From: Kribbella sp. VKM Ac-2568
GTDB taxonomy: Bacteria > Actinomycetota > Actinomycetes > Propionibacteriales > Kribbellaceae
Assembly (NCBI RefSeq): GCF_004345365.1
Contig: NZ_SLVF01000007.1
Location: 434,001 to 498,000, forward strand
Reading direction: 5' to 3'
Length of the DNA: 64,000 bases
Made by a program: the position numbers and the translations under genes. Shown one piece after another: positions 37,826 through 47,127 of this stretch (position 1 is the first letter of the stretch; each line of letters begins with the position of its first letter). The notes under the pieces were generated by a model. It was not told the origin of the DNA. It was given only the letters and a program-made list of their open reading frames with translations, and ran no database searches.

Positions 37826-38518
37826 TCAGGCGCCTGGTTCCGGCGGGGCGAGCTTCACGCCGACCCCGCGCACGCTGTGCAGGAACCGCGGCTCAGCGGC
37901 GGTCTCGCCGAGCTTGCGGCGCAACCAGGACAGGTGCACGTCGACGGTCCGGTCGCCGCCTCCCCACGGCAGACCCCACACCTCGGCGAGCAGTTCGCGC
38001 TTGGTGACGACGGCGCCCGCGCGCCGCGACAACGCGAGCAGCAGGTCGAACTCCTTGCGGGTCAGGTCGACCGGATCGCCGTCGACGGTGACCTCGCGGC
38101 TGCGCGGGTCGATCTCCAGAGCGCCCAGACTGAGCACGGACTCGCCCTGCTGGTCGGGACCACGACGACGCAGTACGGCCCGGATCCTGGCGTCGATCTG
38201 CGCTGAGCTGAACGGCTTGATCACGTAGTCGTCGGCGCCGGCGTCGAGCAGTCTCACCACGCTGGCGTCGTCGTCGCGGGCCGTCGCCACGATGACCGGG
38301 ATATCGCTGACAGCGCGGACCATGGCGAGCACGTCGCGACCGTCGAGGTCGGGCAGGCCGAGATCGAGCAGCACCACGTCGGGCTTCTCGCGAGCCACCG
38401 CCGCGACCCCCTCGGCTCCACTGGCCAGTGGCGTGACGACGTGACCGGCGGCCGTGAGCGACTTGCTCAGCGACGTCCGGATCGCGTCATCATCCTCAAC
38501 CAGGAGTACTCGCACCAT
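37826..38518 (-). CDS. OmpR-family response regulator
   Basis: A 230-residue regulator: receiver domain with acidic pocket EDDD (8-11), phosphorylatable Asp52 (VVLLDLGLPD) and conserved Lys in VIKPFSS near 104, then a winged helix (about 130-225) with LTRKEFDLLLALSRRAGAVV and DRTVDVHLSWLRRKLG. It is the first gene of the pair with the kinase. The paired layout resembles CseBC-type envelope-stress systems, but the stimulus is unknown. Confidence 0.94.
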   Translation of the reverse strand: MVRVLLVEDDDAIRTSLSKSLTAAGHVVTPLASGAEGVAAVAREKPDVVLLDLGLPDLDGRDVLAMVRAVSDIPVIVATARDDDASVVRLLDAGADDYVIKPFSSAQIDARIRAVLRRRGPDQQGESVLSLGALEIDPRSREVTVDGDPVDLTRKEFDLLLALSRRAGAVVTKRELLAEVWGLPWGGGDRTVDVHLSWLRRKLGETAAEPRFLHSVRGVGVKLAPPEPGA

Positions 38519-38558
38519 GCCTCTGAGCGTAGACGGTCCTCCCCAGACCGCCCCTGAT

Positions 38559-39176
38559 TCAGGCAGGCGCCGGTTTGGGCGCCTTCAGGCCGGTACTGCG
38601 CAACTCCAGGTCGGCGAGTTGGGCTATGACGGTGGTGTCGCCCTGACGCCAGGCCCCGACCGGGTCGTCGGAGATCTTGGCGAGCCGGTGCATCGGCTGG
38701 TTCGCCATCGCCCGGAGCGCGAACAGGTCCAGGTCGGCCGCGTTGTCGATGAACTTCTGCGCGGCGGTCGCCCGCCGGGAGAACCGGATCCGGCGAGGCA
38801 GCCAGATCAGCAGCGCGAACAGTACGGGCAACCCGATCGTCACGGCGGCCAGGAGATACGCCAACTGCTCGACCGCGTGCGCCTGGTCCCGCCCGGCCTG
38901 CGCCAACCGCGCCGCCGCGCCGGCCGCACCGTCGATCGGCGCCCGCAACTCGTCACCGACGGCCGGCACCTTCCCGACCGGCTCGGACATCTTCCGGAGA
39001 TCCCCCGCCAGGCCGTCCCCGGCCTCGGCCGCCTTGCGCCCCGGATACCCCAGCGCGTTGGTGATCTTGAAGACGGTCAGGCCTAGCGCAGTGCAGAACG
39101 CGATCCAGGCGACCAGCATCAGATCCCCGAACATCTGCCCCACCCGCTGCACGCCCACACTCGAGTAGAGCTTCAC
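38559..39176 (-). CDS. Two-helix membrane protein of unknown function
   Basis: A 205-residue protein. One membrane segment is near 18-42 (LMLVAWIAFCTALGLTVF), an Ala/Gly-rich amphipathic stretch follows, and a second segment is near 105-128, leaving a ~75-residue cytoplasmic C-terminus with LFALRAMANQPMHRLAKI. GTG 39176 is chosen because AAGGGG lies 7 bases upstream; a TTG two codons earlier is possible. It precedes the two-component genes on the same strand by 40 bases and might be co-transcribed. Confidence 0.75.
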   Translation of the reverse strand: MKLYSSVGVQRVGQMFGDLMLVAWIAFCTALGLTVFKITNALGYPGRKAAEAGDGLAGDLRKMSEPVGKVPAVGDELRAPIDGAAGAAARLAQAGRDQAHAVEQLAYLLAAVTIGLPVLFALLIWLPRRIRFSRRATAAQKFIDNAADLDLFALRAMANQPMHRLAKISDDPVGAWRQGDTTVIAQLADLELRSTGLKAPKPAPA

Positions 39177-39269
39177 CAGCAATCCCCTTCGTCGACTACT
39201 CCTCTAATGCCCCGCTCGGCCAAAGGCGACACTACTGACCGCCGCGGCGCCGAGGGGTTACCGTGATGC

Positions 39270-40439
39270 GTGTTCGCGATCGAGGTGGACGCCGTCTTCG
39301 ACGGTGAGCGTTACTCCGGTGACGGTGCGGTCGTGATCGTCGACGACGGACGGATCGCAGGCGTCGAGCCCCGCGGTACTGCGTTGTCGTGCGAGGTGAC
39401 GCGCTTCGAGGGCTGCACGTTGTTGCCGGGACTGATCGACACGCACGTACACCTGTGTTGTGACAGCGGACCCGGCGCACTCGACCGGATCCCCAACTTC
39501 AGCGACGCCGAGCTCGTCACCGTCATCGAGAACTCCCTGAAGGCGCAACTGGCCAGCGGGGTCACCACGGTGCGCGACCTGGGCGACCGTTCCTTTGCCG
39601 TCGTGGACTGGCGGTCCGGCGACAGTTCGTTCCCGACTGTGGTCGCGAGTGGGCCGCCGATCACGATTCCGCAGGGACACTGCTGGAACATGGGAGGCGC
39701 CGTCCGCGGTGCCGACGAGCTCCGCCGGGCGGTCGCCGAACGTGCCGAGCGCGGCGCTGACCTCGTGAAGGTCATGGCCAGCGGCGGCGCCAACACCCCT
39801 GGGACCGATCCAGCCGTGGTCCAGTTCAGCGCCGAGGAAATCCTTGTGGTCGTTGACGAATCCCACGCCCGCGGCCTCCCCGTCACGGCCCACGCCCACT
39901 CCCTGGAGTCCATCAAGAACTCCCTCAGCGCAGGCGTGGACAGCATCGAACACTGCTCCTTCATCACCACCAACGGCGTCGACCTGGACGAGTCGGTGGT
40001 CGCCGACCTGATCACCTCCCGTACGACGGTCTGCCCGACCCTGGGAATCGTCCCGGGCGCGCACCCACCTCCCGCAGTACTGGAGATGCTCCGCCGCACG
40101 GGCACCACCTACGAAGCCCGCACCCACCTCTTCGCAGGCCTTCACGAATCCGGGGTGCGCCTGGTCTCCGGCTCCGACGGCGGCATCAACCCCGGCAAAG
40201 CCCACGGCATCCTCCCCGAAGCAGTAATCGGCCTCGTCCAGGGCGGCGTCTCCCCCGAGGCCGCCCTGACCACAGCCACCTCCACAGCCGCCACCACCTG
40301 CGGCCTAACCACCAAGGGCCGCGTCCTCGCCGGCTTCGACGCCGACCTCCTGATCATCCAAAGCAACCCCACCGCCGACATAACCCGCCTCCGCAGTCCC
40401 CAAGCCCTTTACCTACAGGGAAACCGCGTGGACTTCTAG
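39270..40439 (+). CDS. Metal-dependent amidohydrolase (imidazolonepropionase/prolidase-like)
   Basis: A 389-residue TIM-barrel amidohydrolase. Metal ligands appear in order: DTHVHL (about 57-62), the Lys in DLVKVMASGG (about 167), TAHAHS (about 206-211), SIEHCSF (about 230) and SGSDGG (about 303-308). N- and C-terminal beta-sandwich strands flank the barrel. Proteins of this type hydrolyse dipeptides with C-terminal Arg/Lys, prolyl bonds or mycotoxins; the substrate is unknown. GTG start. Confidence 0.88.
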   Translation: MFAIEVDAVFDGERYSGDGAVVIVDDGRIAGVEPRGTALSCEVTRFEGCTLLPGLIDTHVHLCCDSGPGALDRIPNFSDAELVTVIENSLKAQLASGVTTVRDLGDRSFAVVDWRSGDSSFPTVVASGPPITIPQGHCWNMGGAVRGADELRRAVAERAERGADLVKVMASGGANTPGTDPAVVQFSAEEILVVVDESHARGLPVTAHAHSLESIKNSLSAGVDSIEHCSFITTNGVDLDESVVADLITSRTTVCPTLGIVPGAHPPPAVLEMLRRTGTTYEARTHLFAGLHESGVRLVSGSDGGINPGKAHGILPEAVIGLVQGGVSPEAALTTATSTAATTCGLTTKGRVLAGFDADLLIIQSNPTADITRLRSPQALYLQGNRVDF

Positions 40440-40452
40440 CCAACCACCGACT

Positions 40453-40466
40453 GGGCCGTCGGGCCC
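40453..40466 (+). terminator. Short hairpin after the amidohydrolase gene
   Basis: GGGCC-GTCG-GGCCC, 14 bases after the amidohydrolase stop and 50 before the protease start. No U-run; weak evidence. Confidence 0.3.
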
Positions 40467-40515
40467 GTCCTGGGATCAGGCTGGGTTTGTCGGAGGGCCT
40501 CGTTAGGGTGGCGGG

Positions 40516-41709
40516 GTGGTTGAGCTTCCGTTGTTGCCGCTGGGGTATCACCAGGCCGTGCTGTCGCATGTGCGCCGGGTGGACGAGCGTGCGTGGGAGG
40601 CGTTGCGGCCGGCGGAGGCTGACGATCCGGGGTTGACCGAGACCTTGCTGAGGAACACCTACCGGCTCGAGGCGGGTGGTCATCCGGCGTTGCACGAGGC
40701 TGGGTGTCGGGCGGCCGAGGCGTTGGGGCTCGAGGTCGAGGTGGAGTTCTTCCAGGCGCAGGGGGCGGGACAGCCCAACGCGTCACTGCTGCACCAGAGT
40801 GAGAAGGCGGTGATCCTGTTCGAGGGTCCGCTGCTGGACAGGCTGACGCCCGACGAGCTGGCAGCAGTCTGCGGCCACGAGTTGGCGCATCGCCTGCTCT
40901 GGACCATCGACGACGGCGCCTATCTCGCCGTCGACCGGTTGCTCGACGCCGCGGCGGGTGACGCGCGGACACCCGCGCAGTACCTGGAGACTCATCGCCG
41001 GTGGGTGATGGCGTCGGAGTTGTTCGCCGATCGCGGCGCGCTCAAGTCCTGTGGAGACCTCGGTACTACGGTCCGCGCGCTCCTCAAGGTGCAGACCGGG
41101 TTGTCCGGCGTGGACCCCGAGGCCTATCTGCGGCAGGCCGGCGAGCTCGACCTCAGCACGGGCAGCCGCGGCACCACTCACCCTGAAGGTGTCGCCCGCG
41201 CCTGGGCCCTGCAGAACTGGATCGCAGGCGAAGACGTCGAGGTGCTCCTGACCGGTCCGCTCGACGTGGATGCGCCCGATCTGCTGGACGCAGTGCTCCT
41301 GCGCGAGCTGAGCATGGACTTCGCTGCGCACATCGCCCAGACAGAAGGCCTGCGCTCGGACACCGTCGCCACATATGCGGCCGGGTTCGCGGATCCGCCC
41401 GGGCCTCTCGGCGTACCGGGTGGCGCGGTGCCGCGGTTCGACGAGCCGCTGGCGATCCGGCCGGTGGACGGCGCACCGATTCCCCGGCCGCGGGCGTTGA
41501 CCGCCGCCACGAAGCAGTACCTCTGCTATCTCCTGCTGGATCTCGCGACGGCCGATCCCGATGCCGGAGACGAAGGACTGGTCGCGTCCCTGCGACTCGC
41601 CCGCCGCGCCGGACTCACGCCGTACGACGATCTGGCGGACGACGAGCTCGGGTGGAGCGACAAGCGCCGGGCGGAGCTGGCCGCGGCCGCGGACGGGGTG
41701 ATCCAGTGA
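40516..41709 (+). CDS. M48-like zinc metalloprotease, partner of the downstream helicase
   Basis: A 397-residue soluble protein with no signal or membrane segment. The zinc site is complete: HELAH at 121-125 and the third ligand Glu168 in SELFADRGAL, 43 residues on, as in M48 peptidases. A long C-terminal part (about 230-397) has no recognised domain. The GTG start lies just after a G-rich stretch. Its TGA overlaps the helicase GTG (GTGA), so the two proteins are made together, probably in fixed ratio. Most M48 enzymes are membrane proteins; a soluble one coupled to a helicase is unusual. Confidence 0.82.
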   Translation: MVELPLLPLGYHQAVLSHVRRVDERAWEALRPAEADDPGLTETLLRNTYRLEAGGHPALHEAGCRAAEALGLEVEVEFFQAQGAGQPNASLLHQSEKAVILFEGPLLDRLTPDELAAVCGHELAHRLLWTIDDGAYLAVDRLLDAAAGDARTPAQYLETHRRWVMASELFADRGALKSCGDLGTTVRALLKVQTGLSGVDPEAYLRQAGELDLSTGSRGTTHPEGVARAWALQNWIAGEDVEVLLTGPLDVDAPDLLDAVLLRELSMDFAAHIAQTEGLRSDTVATYAAGFADPPGPLGVPGGAVPRFDEPLAIRPVDGAPIPRPRALTAATKQYLCYLLLDLATADPDAGDEGLVASLRLARRAGLTPYDDLADDELGWSDKRRAELAAAADGVIQ

Positions 41710-44700
41710 AGGATCTCGTCGCCCTCGCGGTTTCCCAGGGTGGTCTCGGCAACGACGCGTTGCTGGCGGCCGTGCTGCCGCTGTTCCACGCGACCGCGGA
41801 GGTGCACGAGCGCGGCCTGGTCGCTCCGCTGCGTGGGCTCGACCGGATCACGGTCGACGAGCAGACCCGGCTCGGGTTCGCCCCGGAGGATGCGTCGAGG
41901 CCGGTGCTGGCGCCCGACGAGATCTCAACCAGGGAAGGGCATCGGGACTCTGCAGTCGAGGTGGTCGCGCACCGCCAGGTCGAGACGGATCTCGGCGAGA
42001 GCGGTGGCCAGGGCAGGCTCCAGGTCACCGAACCGGTGCCCGAGGCAATCACCGCGCCCGTGCTCGTGCCCGGCTGGCAGAGCTGGGAGCATGTCGTCGG
42101 CAACCACGACCCGCTGACCGACATCTTCAGCCTCGGCCAACTGCTGATCGCTCTCGGCTGCGGCCTGGACCTGTCCCGCCCGGAGGACGTCGCCCGGCTG
42201 ATCGGGGCCCGAGGCAACCTCTACACCCTGACCAGCACGCTGCACCCGGTGATCGTCTCGGTCGCGGCGCAGATGGCCGAGCCGGACCGGCACCACCGGG
42301 CGCAGGATCTCCGGTCGCTGATCGGGCAGCTCGACGACTACCGCGACCAGCCGCTCGACTTCGACGTCGCCGCGATCACCCGCGGTAAGGCGGACCGGCG
42401 CGCGGCTGTGCTGAAAGCCTTGCGGGACAGGCTGTTCGACCTCTCCCGGCGCAACCGGCTGGTCAACTTCCGGCACACCGCGCAGACCCTCAACCTGACC
42501 GAGGTGTCGGTCCCGCTGATGCTCGACGTGCGCAACATCCGCGCCGAGCAGCTGTTCACCTGGAACGCGGAGCTCGCCGCGCGACTCGTCGACGGCAAGG
42601 CGCAAACCCTCGGGAAGTGGATCCGGTACGACGAAGCCCCGTACGCCGCGTCCTCGCTGGACAAGCTGATCTCCACGGCCCGGCGGGACCGCGCGGAGTA
42701 CGGGCAGGATCAGTTGCGGCTGGTTCCGGCGTTCCTGCGCTGGCACGACCTGAAGAACGACCCCGCCACCCGGCTGTCGTCTCCCCTGGTGCTGGTGAAG
42801 GTGGAGCTCGCCAAGAAGCGTGGCGTCCGCGACTCCTACACCCTGCGGATCACGGACCCCATTGCCGAGGTGAACCCGACGCTGCGGCATCACCTGCACC
42901 AGCTGTACGGGATCAACCTGCCGGACAAGGTGGATCTGGCCGAGCCGGACGCGCTCGGCGTACTGCATGAGCGGTTGCGCGCCGAGTTGCAGGCGTCGGA
43001 GCCCGGGCTGCAGTTGCACCTGCGGGAGAAGCCGCGGATCGACCTGGTCCGGCAGCGGGCGATGGTGAAGCTGCGCAACTACCGGCGGCGGCAGCACGGA
43101 AACACGGCGAACGAGTTCGGCGGACGGCACTACGCGTACTCCTACCAGCGGCCCGACTACCAGCCGCTCGGAGTGCAGATCTTCCGCAACCAGCTCGCAG
43201 TACAGGACCTGCCGCTGAGCATCGTGCTGGGCGAGCCACGGCGGCCCGGGGCGATCGAGACGGACACGTACACGCTCGAGACGGGCGATGACGGGAGCCC
43301 GTACTCGTGGGATGTCGACCTGTGTGCCGTGGCGCTGGCCAACTTCAACTACCGCACGCTCGGTCTGGTCCGGGACTACGACGAACTGCTCGACACCGGC
43401 CGGTCGTGCCAGTCCTTCGACCAGTTGTTCTCGGATCAGCCGCGACCGATCAGCAGCGAGCCACCGGAGCTGCCCACCGCGGAGCGACATCTCGTCGTAC
43501 CGGCGGACGGCTCGCAGGTCGCGGCGGTCGCGCGGGCGCAGCGAGGCGAGAGCTTCGTGATCCAGGGTCCGCCAGGGACGGGTAAGTCGCAGACGATCAC
43601 CAACATGATCGCGGACTTCGTCGCCCGCGGGCAGCGGGTGCTGTTCGTCTGCCAGAAGCGCGCGGCGCTCGACGTCGTGCACGCGCGGTTGGCGAGCCGC
43701 CGGCTCGACGGACTGTGCACGCTGATCCACGACTCGCAGGCGGACAAGAAGGCTTTCGTCCACAGGCTGCGCGAGACGTACGAGGCGTGGCTGGCCGCCG
43801 AGGACGACCTCGACGAACTGACCGGACGCCGGGACGCGCTCGTGGCGCGGGTGGATCGCCTGCTCGCGACGGTCGGGCAGTTCGAGACGCAACTGGCCGG
43901 TGATTCGCCCAGCCTGCGTGCGGTGGTGAACCAGCTGGCCGGGCTGCGGGATCACCAGTGGGGTTCTGAGCTGGAGCCTCTCGAGCGTCGACTGATTCCA
44001 TCGCCTGGCGACTGGTGGACCGCGCGCGAGACTGTGACCGGGTTGGCCAAAGTGCTGGCTGAGGCTGATCCGTCGAGCAATGGGTTGTTGGCGCGGAGTC
44101 CTCTTGGCCTCGTCTCCTCTGACGTGTGGGTGGCGCCAGGAGCGGACACCGAGATCCCGGTTGCGGCTAGTCGCGCTCGCGATGGCTGGACGGCGGTCGC
44201 GAATGCCTTGGCTGAAGCCGATCCGTCGGCCTCCGCTGAGACCTGGGGAGCGCTGGGGCTGGACGAGGTTCGGCGGCTGGCCGAGCTCGGGATGGTGATG
44301 CAGCCGCTGTCCGAGAGAGGGATGGGTGCTGCTCTCCAACCTGGGTCGGCTGCCGCGCAGCGGTTGCAGGCCGCGGCGGGCGACCATGAGGCTTTGGTCG
44401 CGACGGCGAGCTCCGCTTGGGCGGAGGCCGATGGCTGGTCCGAGCCGCTCGCGCCCAGGGATGCACGGGCCGCGCTGACAGTTGCCCAGGGCAAAGAGGG
44501 CGGGCTGTTGTCGTTCCTCAGCGGCGACTGGCGGCGGGTGAAGACGCTGGTGCGGTCACGCTTCGATGCCTCGGGCCGGGACGTTCGCCCTTCGGTGACA
44601 GAGATCCTGACCACCTTGGTCGCCGCGCAGGACGCGTCCGCCGCGGTCCAGCAGAACGCCGAGAAGTCCGAGCGCGACTGGGGTTCGGCGGACCCGGTCG

Positions 44701-46853
44701 GCCTGGCCCGCCGGATTCGCGCAGTGGAGCAAGATCCTTCGCTCGCTGACTGGCGTTCGCGGCTGGCCGAGGATCCGAAGGTGGCTGCTGCGCTGGTTCG
44801 GGTTGCCGCCGTGCTGGATTCCGCCGAGGACGCCACTCGCGGGTTCCTCAGTGACGACTACGCCCGCCTGACGCTGGCCGGAGTACAGGCTGCTGTCGGG
44901 GCCTTGGCGTCGGCGGGGTTGGTGTCGGCGATTCAGCAGGTGATCCCGGCGATGCGTGCGTTGGCCGAGGCGCCGACGTCGGTGCAGGCTGCTGTGCGCG
45001 GGTTGGAGGCAACGCCGGAGCAGCTCGAGTACGCGGTCTGCGCGTTGCACTGGGAGCGGGCGCGGGCGGCGACGCCGTTGCTGAACGAGCTCACCTCCGC
45101 GCGTTTCGACTCGATCGTCGGCGAACTGAGCCTCGTGTACGACGAACTGACCACGGTGAACGCGGAGGTCGTGGTCGCCGGAGTGCGGCGGCGGTTCCTG
45201 ACCGAGCTCGCGCACTCCGAGCTGAGTGTCACGGGGATGTCGTCGGAGGACCGGACCCGCAAGAAGAACTTCAGCACCGGCCGGCGCGAGCTTGAACACG
45301 AGTTCGGCAAGGTGATGCGCTACAAGTCGATCCGCGATCTCGCCTCGGGTGCGCCTGGCGAGGTGGTGTCGTTGCTGCGGCCGGTCTGGCTGATGAGCCC
45401 GTCGTCGGTGTCGGACACGTTGCCGCTCGACACCGCCTTCGACGTGGTGATCTACGACGAGGCGAGCCAGATCCCGATCGAGGAAGCGATCCCCGCGCTG
45501 CACCGCGCGCCTCAGGTGATCGTCGTCGGCGACCAGATGCAATTGCCGCCCACGCAGTACTTCCGGGTCAGCACGCCGACGGTGGACCCGGACGACGACG
45601 AGGCCGAGCAGGTCGGCATCGCCCTGACCGACGACAGCTTCCTCGCGATCAGTGCCCTGAGGCTGGCCTCGACCATGCTCACCTGGCACTACCGCAGCCG
45701 CTCCGAGGCACTGATCTCCTTCAGCAACGCGGCCTTCTACCAAGGTCGGCTCGCCACCATCCCCGACCGCCTGCCAGCTGCCAGTGCACAACCGTGGGCC
45801 GTCCGCTCGGTGCCGCAGGACGAGGTACCGACGCTGGATCCGGGGTCGGCTGGGTTCGGCAGTGTCGTGGACGGAGTGCTGGCCGGCAGCATCACGTCGG
45901 TGCGAGTGGTGGACGGGATCTACGTACGGCGGACGAACCCGGCGGAGGCGAGCTGGATCGCCGGGCTGGTGCGGGAACTGCTCTACCGCGACACCGGCAA
46001 GAGCATCGGGATCGTCGCGTTCTCCGAGGCCCAGCAGGGTGAGATCGAGCGTGCGCTGGACGCCCTGGCGGAGGCGGACCCGGACTTCGGCGCGCGGTAC
46101 GAGGCCGAGCAGGTGCGGAGCCGCGACGAGCAGGACGCCGGGTTGTTCGTGAAGAACCTCGAGAACGTCCAGGGCGACGAGCGCGACATCGTCATCATGA
46201 GCGTGTGCTACGCCGCCGGACCCGACGGCCGGATGCTGATGAACTTCGGCCCGATCAACACCGCCGGTGGCGAGAAGCGGCTGAACGTCATCTTCAGCCG
46301 CGCCCGCGAGCACATGGTGATCGTCTCCAGCATCGAGCCCGACGCGATCACCAACACCTACAACGACGGCGCCAACACCCTGCGCCGCTTCCTCACCTAC
46401 GCCGACGCAGTCTCCCAAGGCAACCCGGAGGCGACCCGCGCCGCCCTCAACCCTTACCAGTCCACCCACCGCCCAACTCTCACCGCCCGCACGGCGTCCC
46501 GCAGTACGGGCGGTCCCGGTGCGGAGGGCGATGGGTCTGCCGTAGTCGAGCAGTTGGCGGCGGCGCTCCGAGCACGTTGCATCGAGGTGGACACCTCGGT
46601 CGGCGAATCAGTGTTCCGATGTGACCTCGCGTTGCGTCGTCCAGGCGACGTCGGCCATCGGCTCGCAGTACTGGTGGACACACCGGAGCGGGTGGCCGCC
46701 GACTCCCTACTGGAGCGGCTGAGCACCCACCCGCGAGCACTCACCACCGGCGGCTGGCGAGTCCACCACGTCCTAACCACCGACTGGACCCGCACCCCGG
46801 ACGCGGTCCTGACCCGCCTCCTCGACACCCTCGACCGCCCCACTGACAGCTGA
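41706..46853 (+). CDS. Giant DUF4011/SF1 helicase with kinase-like N-terminus and nuclease-like C-terminus
   Basis: A 1,715-residue protein. Residues ~25-215 resemble a protein-kinase C-lobe: VHERGLVAPLRGLDRITV (33-50) stands where HRDLKPxN is expected, then PGWQSWEH (122-129), DPLTDIFSLGQLL (135-147) and AEPDRHHRAQDLRSLI (191-206); catalytic Asp is absent and there is no N-lobe. A DUF4011 region follows (about 230-600, with LFDLSRRNRLVNFR). The SF1 core has Walker A GPPGTGKSQT near 621, DEAS near 1251, NVQGDERD near 1488 and NVIFSRAREH near 1530. The last ~110 residues resemble the Vsr/MTES_1575 nuclease tail of such helicases (VGESVFRCDLAL ... GGWRVHHVLTTDW), but the usual Glu is replaced. 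Start GTG is coupled to the protease. Confidence 0.88.
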   Translation: MKDLVALAVSQGGLGNDALLAAVLPLFHATAEVHERGLVAPLRGLDRITVDEQTRLGFAPEDASRPVLAPDEISTREGHRDSAVEVVAHRQVETDLGESGGQGRLQVTEPVPEAITAPVLVPGWQSWEHVVGNHDPLTDIFSLGQLLIALGCGLDLSRPEDVARLIGARGNLYTLTSTLHPVIVSVAAQMAEPDRHHRAQDLRSLIGQLDDYRDQPLDFDVAAITRGKADRRAAVLKALRDRLFDLSRRNRLVNFRHTAQTLNLTEVSVPLMLDVRNIRAEQLFTWNAELAARLVDGKAQTLGKWIRYDEAPYAASSLDKLISTARRDRAEYGQDQLRLVPAFLRWHDLKNDPATRLSSPLVLVKVELAKKRGVRDSYTLRITDPIAEVNPTLRHHLHQLYGINLPDKVDLAEPDALGVLHERLRAELQASEPGLQLHLREKPRIDLVRQRAMVKLRNYRRRQHGNTANEFGGRHYAYSYQRPDYQPLGVQIFRNQLAVQDLPLSIVLGEPRRPGAIETDTYTLETGDDGSPYSWDVDLCAVALANFNYRTLGLVRDYDELLDTGRSCQSFDQLFSDQPRPISSEPPELPTAERHLVVPADGSQVAAVARAQRGESFVIQGPPGTGKSQTITNMIADFVARGQRVLFVCQKRAALDVVHARLASRRLDGLCTLIHDSQADKKAFVHRLRETYEAWLAAEDDLDELTGRRDALVARVDRLLATVGQFETQLAGDSPSLRAVVNQLAGLRDHQWGSELEPLERRLIPSPGDWWTARETVTGLAKVLAEADPSSNGLLARSPLGLVSSDVWVAPGADTEIPVAASRARDGWTAVANALAEADPSASAETWGALGLDEVRRLAELGMVMQPLSERGMGAALQPGSAAAQRLQAAAGDHEALVATASSAWAEADGWSEPLAPRDARAALTVAQGKEGGLLSFLSGDWRRVKTLVRSRFDASGRDVRPSVTEILTTLVAAQDASAAVQQNAEKSERDWGSADPVGLARRIRAVEQDPSLADWRSRLAEDPKVAAALVRVAAVLDSAEDATRGFLSDDYARLTLAGVQAAVGALASAGLVSAIQQVIPAMRALAEAPTSVQAAVRGLEATPEQLEYAVCALHWERARAATPLLNELTSARFDSIVGELSLVYDELTTVNAEVVVAGVRRRFLTELAHSELSVTGMSSEDRTRKKNFSTGRRELEHEFGKVMRYKSIRDLASGAPGEVVSLLRPVWLMSPSSVSDTLPLDTAFDVVIYDEASQIPIEEAIPALHRAPQVIVVGDQMQLPPTQYFRVSTPTVDPDDDEAEQVGIALTDDSFLAISALRLASTMLTWHYRSRSEALISFSNAAFYQGRLATIPDRLPAASAQPWAVRSVPQDEVPTLDPGSAGFGSVVDGVLAGSITSVRVVDGIYVRRTNPAEASWIAGLVRELLYRDTGKSIGIVAFSEAQQGEIERALDALAEADPDFGARYEAEQVRSRDEQDAGLFVKNLENVQGDERDIVIMSVCYAAGPDGRMLMNFGPINTAGGEKRLNVIFSRAREHMVIVSSIEPDAITNTYNDGANTLRRFLTYADAVSQGNPEATRAALNPYQSTHRPTLTARTASRSTGGPGAEGDGSAVVEQLAAALRARCIEVDTSVGESVFRCDLALRRPGDVGHRLAVLVDTPERVAADSLLERLSTHPRALTTGGWRVHHVLTTDWTRTPDAVLTRLLDTLDRPTDS

Positions 46854-47023
46854 TCGCCCCGGCACCCACCGGGCCCGGCACCTGCTGCCCCGCCCGACAC
46901 CTGCTCGGCACAGCACCTGAACCACCCCCGGTGCCCCGCCCGGCAGCTGGTCCGGCCGACGCTCGCCCTGCCAGACGCAACGCTGTTGCCGACCACGCTG
47001 TCGGGACTGCGGTCACCTCGTGA

Positions 47024-47077
47024 GGACCTTGAACAGGTCATTGCCTGTCCGAGGTCCCCAGTTGGTGTTCAAGGTCC
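47024..47077. terminator. Nested inverted repeat between convergent genes
   Basis: A perfect 11-bp arm pair (GGACCTTGAAC at 47024-47034, GTTCAAGGTCC at 47067-47077) encloses a second hairpin (ACAGG at 47033-47037, CCTGT at 47044-47048). It lies between the helicase gene and the opposing dioxygenase gene and probably ends transcription from both. The preceding ~150 bases (46854-47000) carry GCACCTG-type short repeats and no gene. Confidence 0.55.
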
Positions 47078-47127
47078 CACTCAGCGGACCCAGCTACCCG
47101 GAGTCGGGGATAGGGGTGGGCAGCGGG

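Noticed and set aside
41925..46469. Two long minus-strand frames (820 and 637 codons)
   Set aside because: Both are antisense to the helicase gene, with no recognisable motifs.
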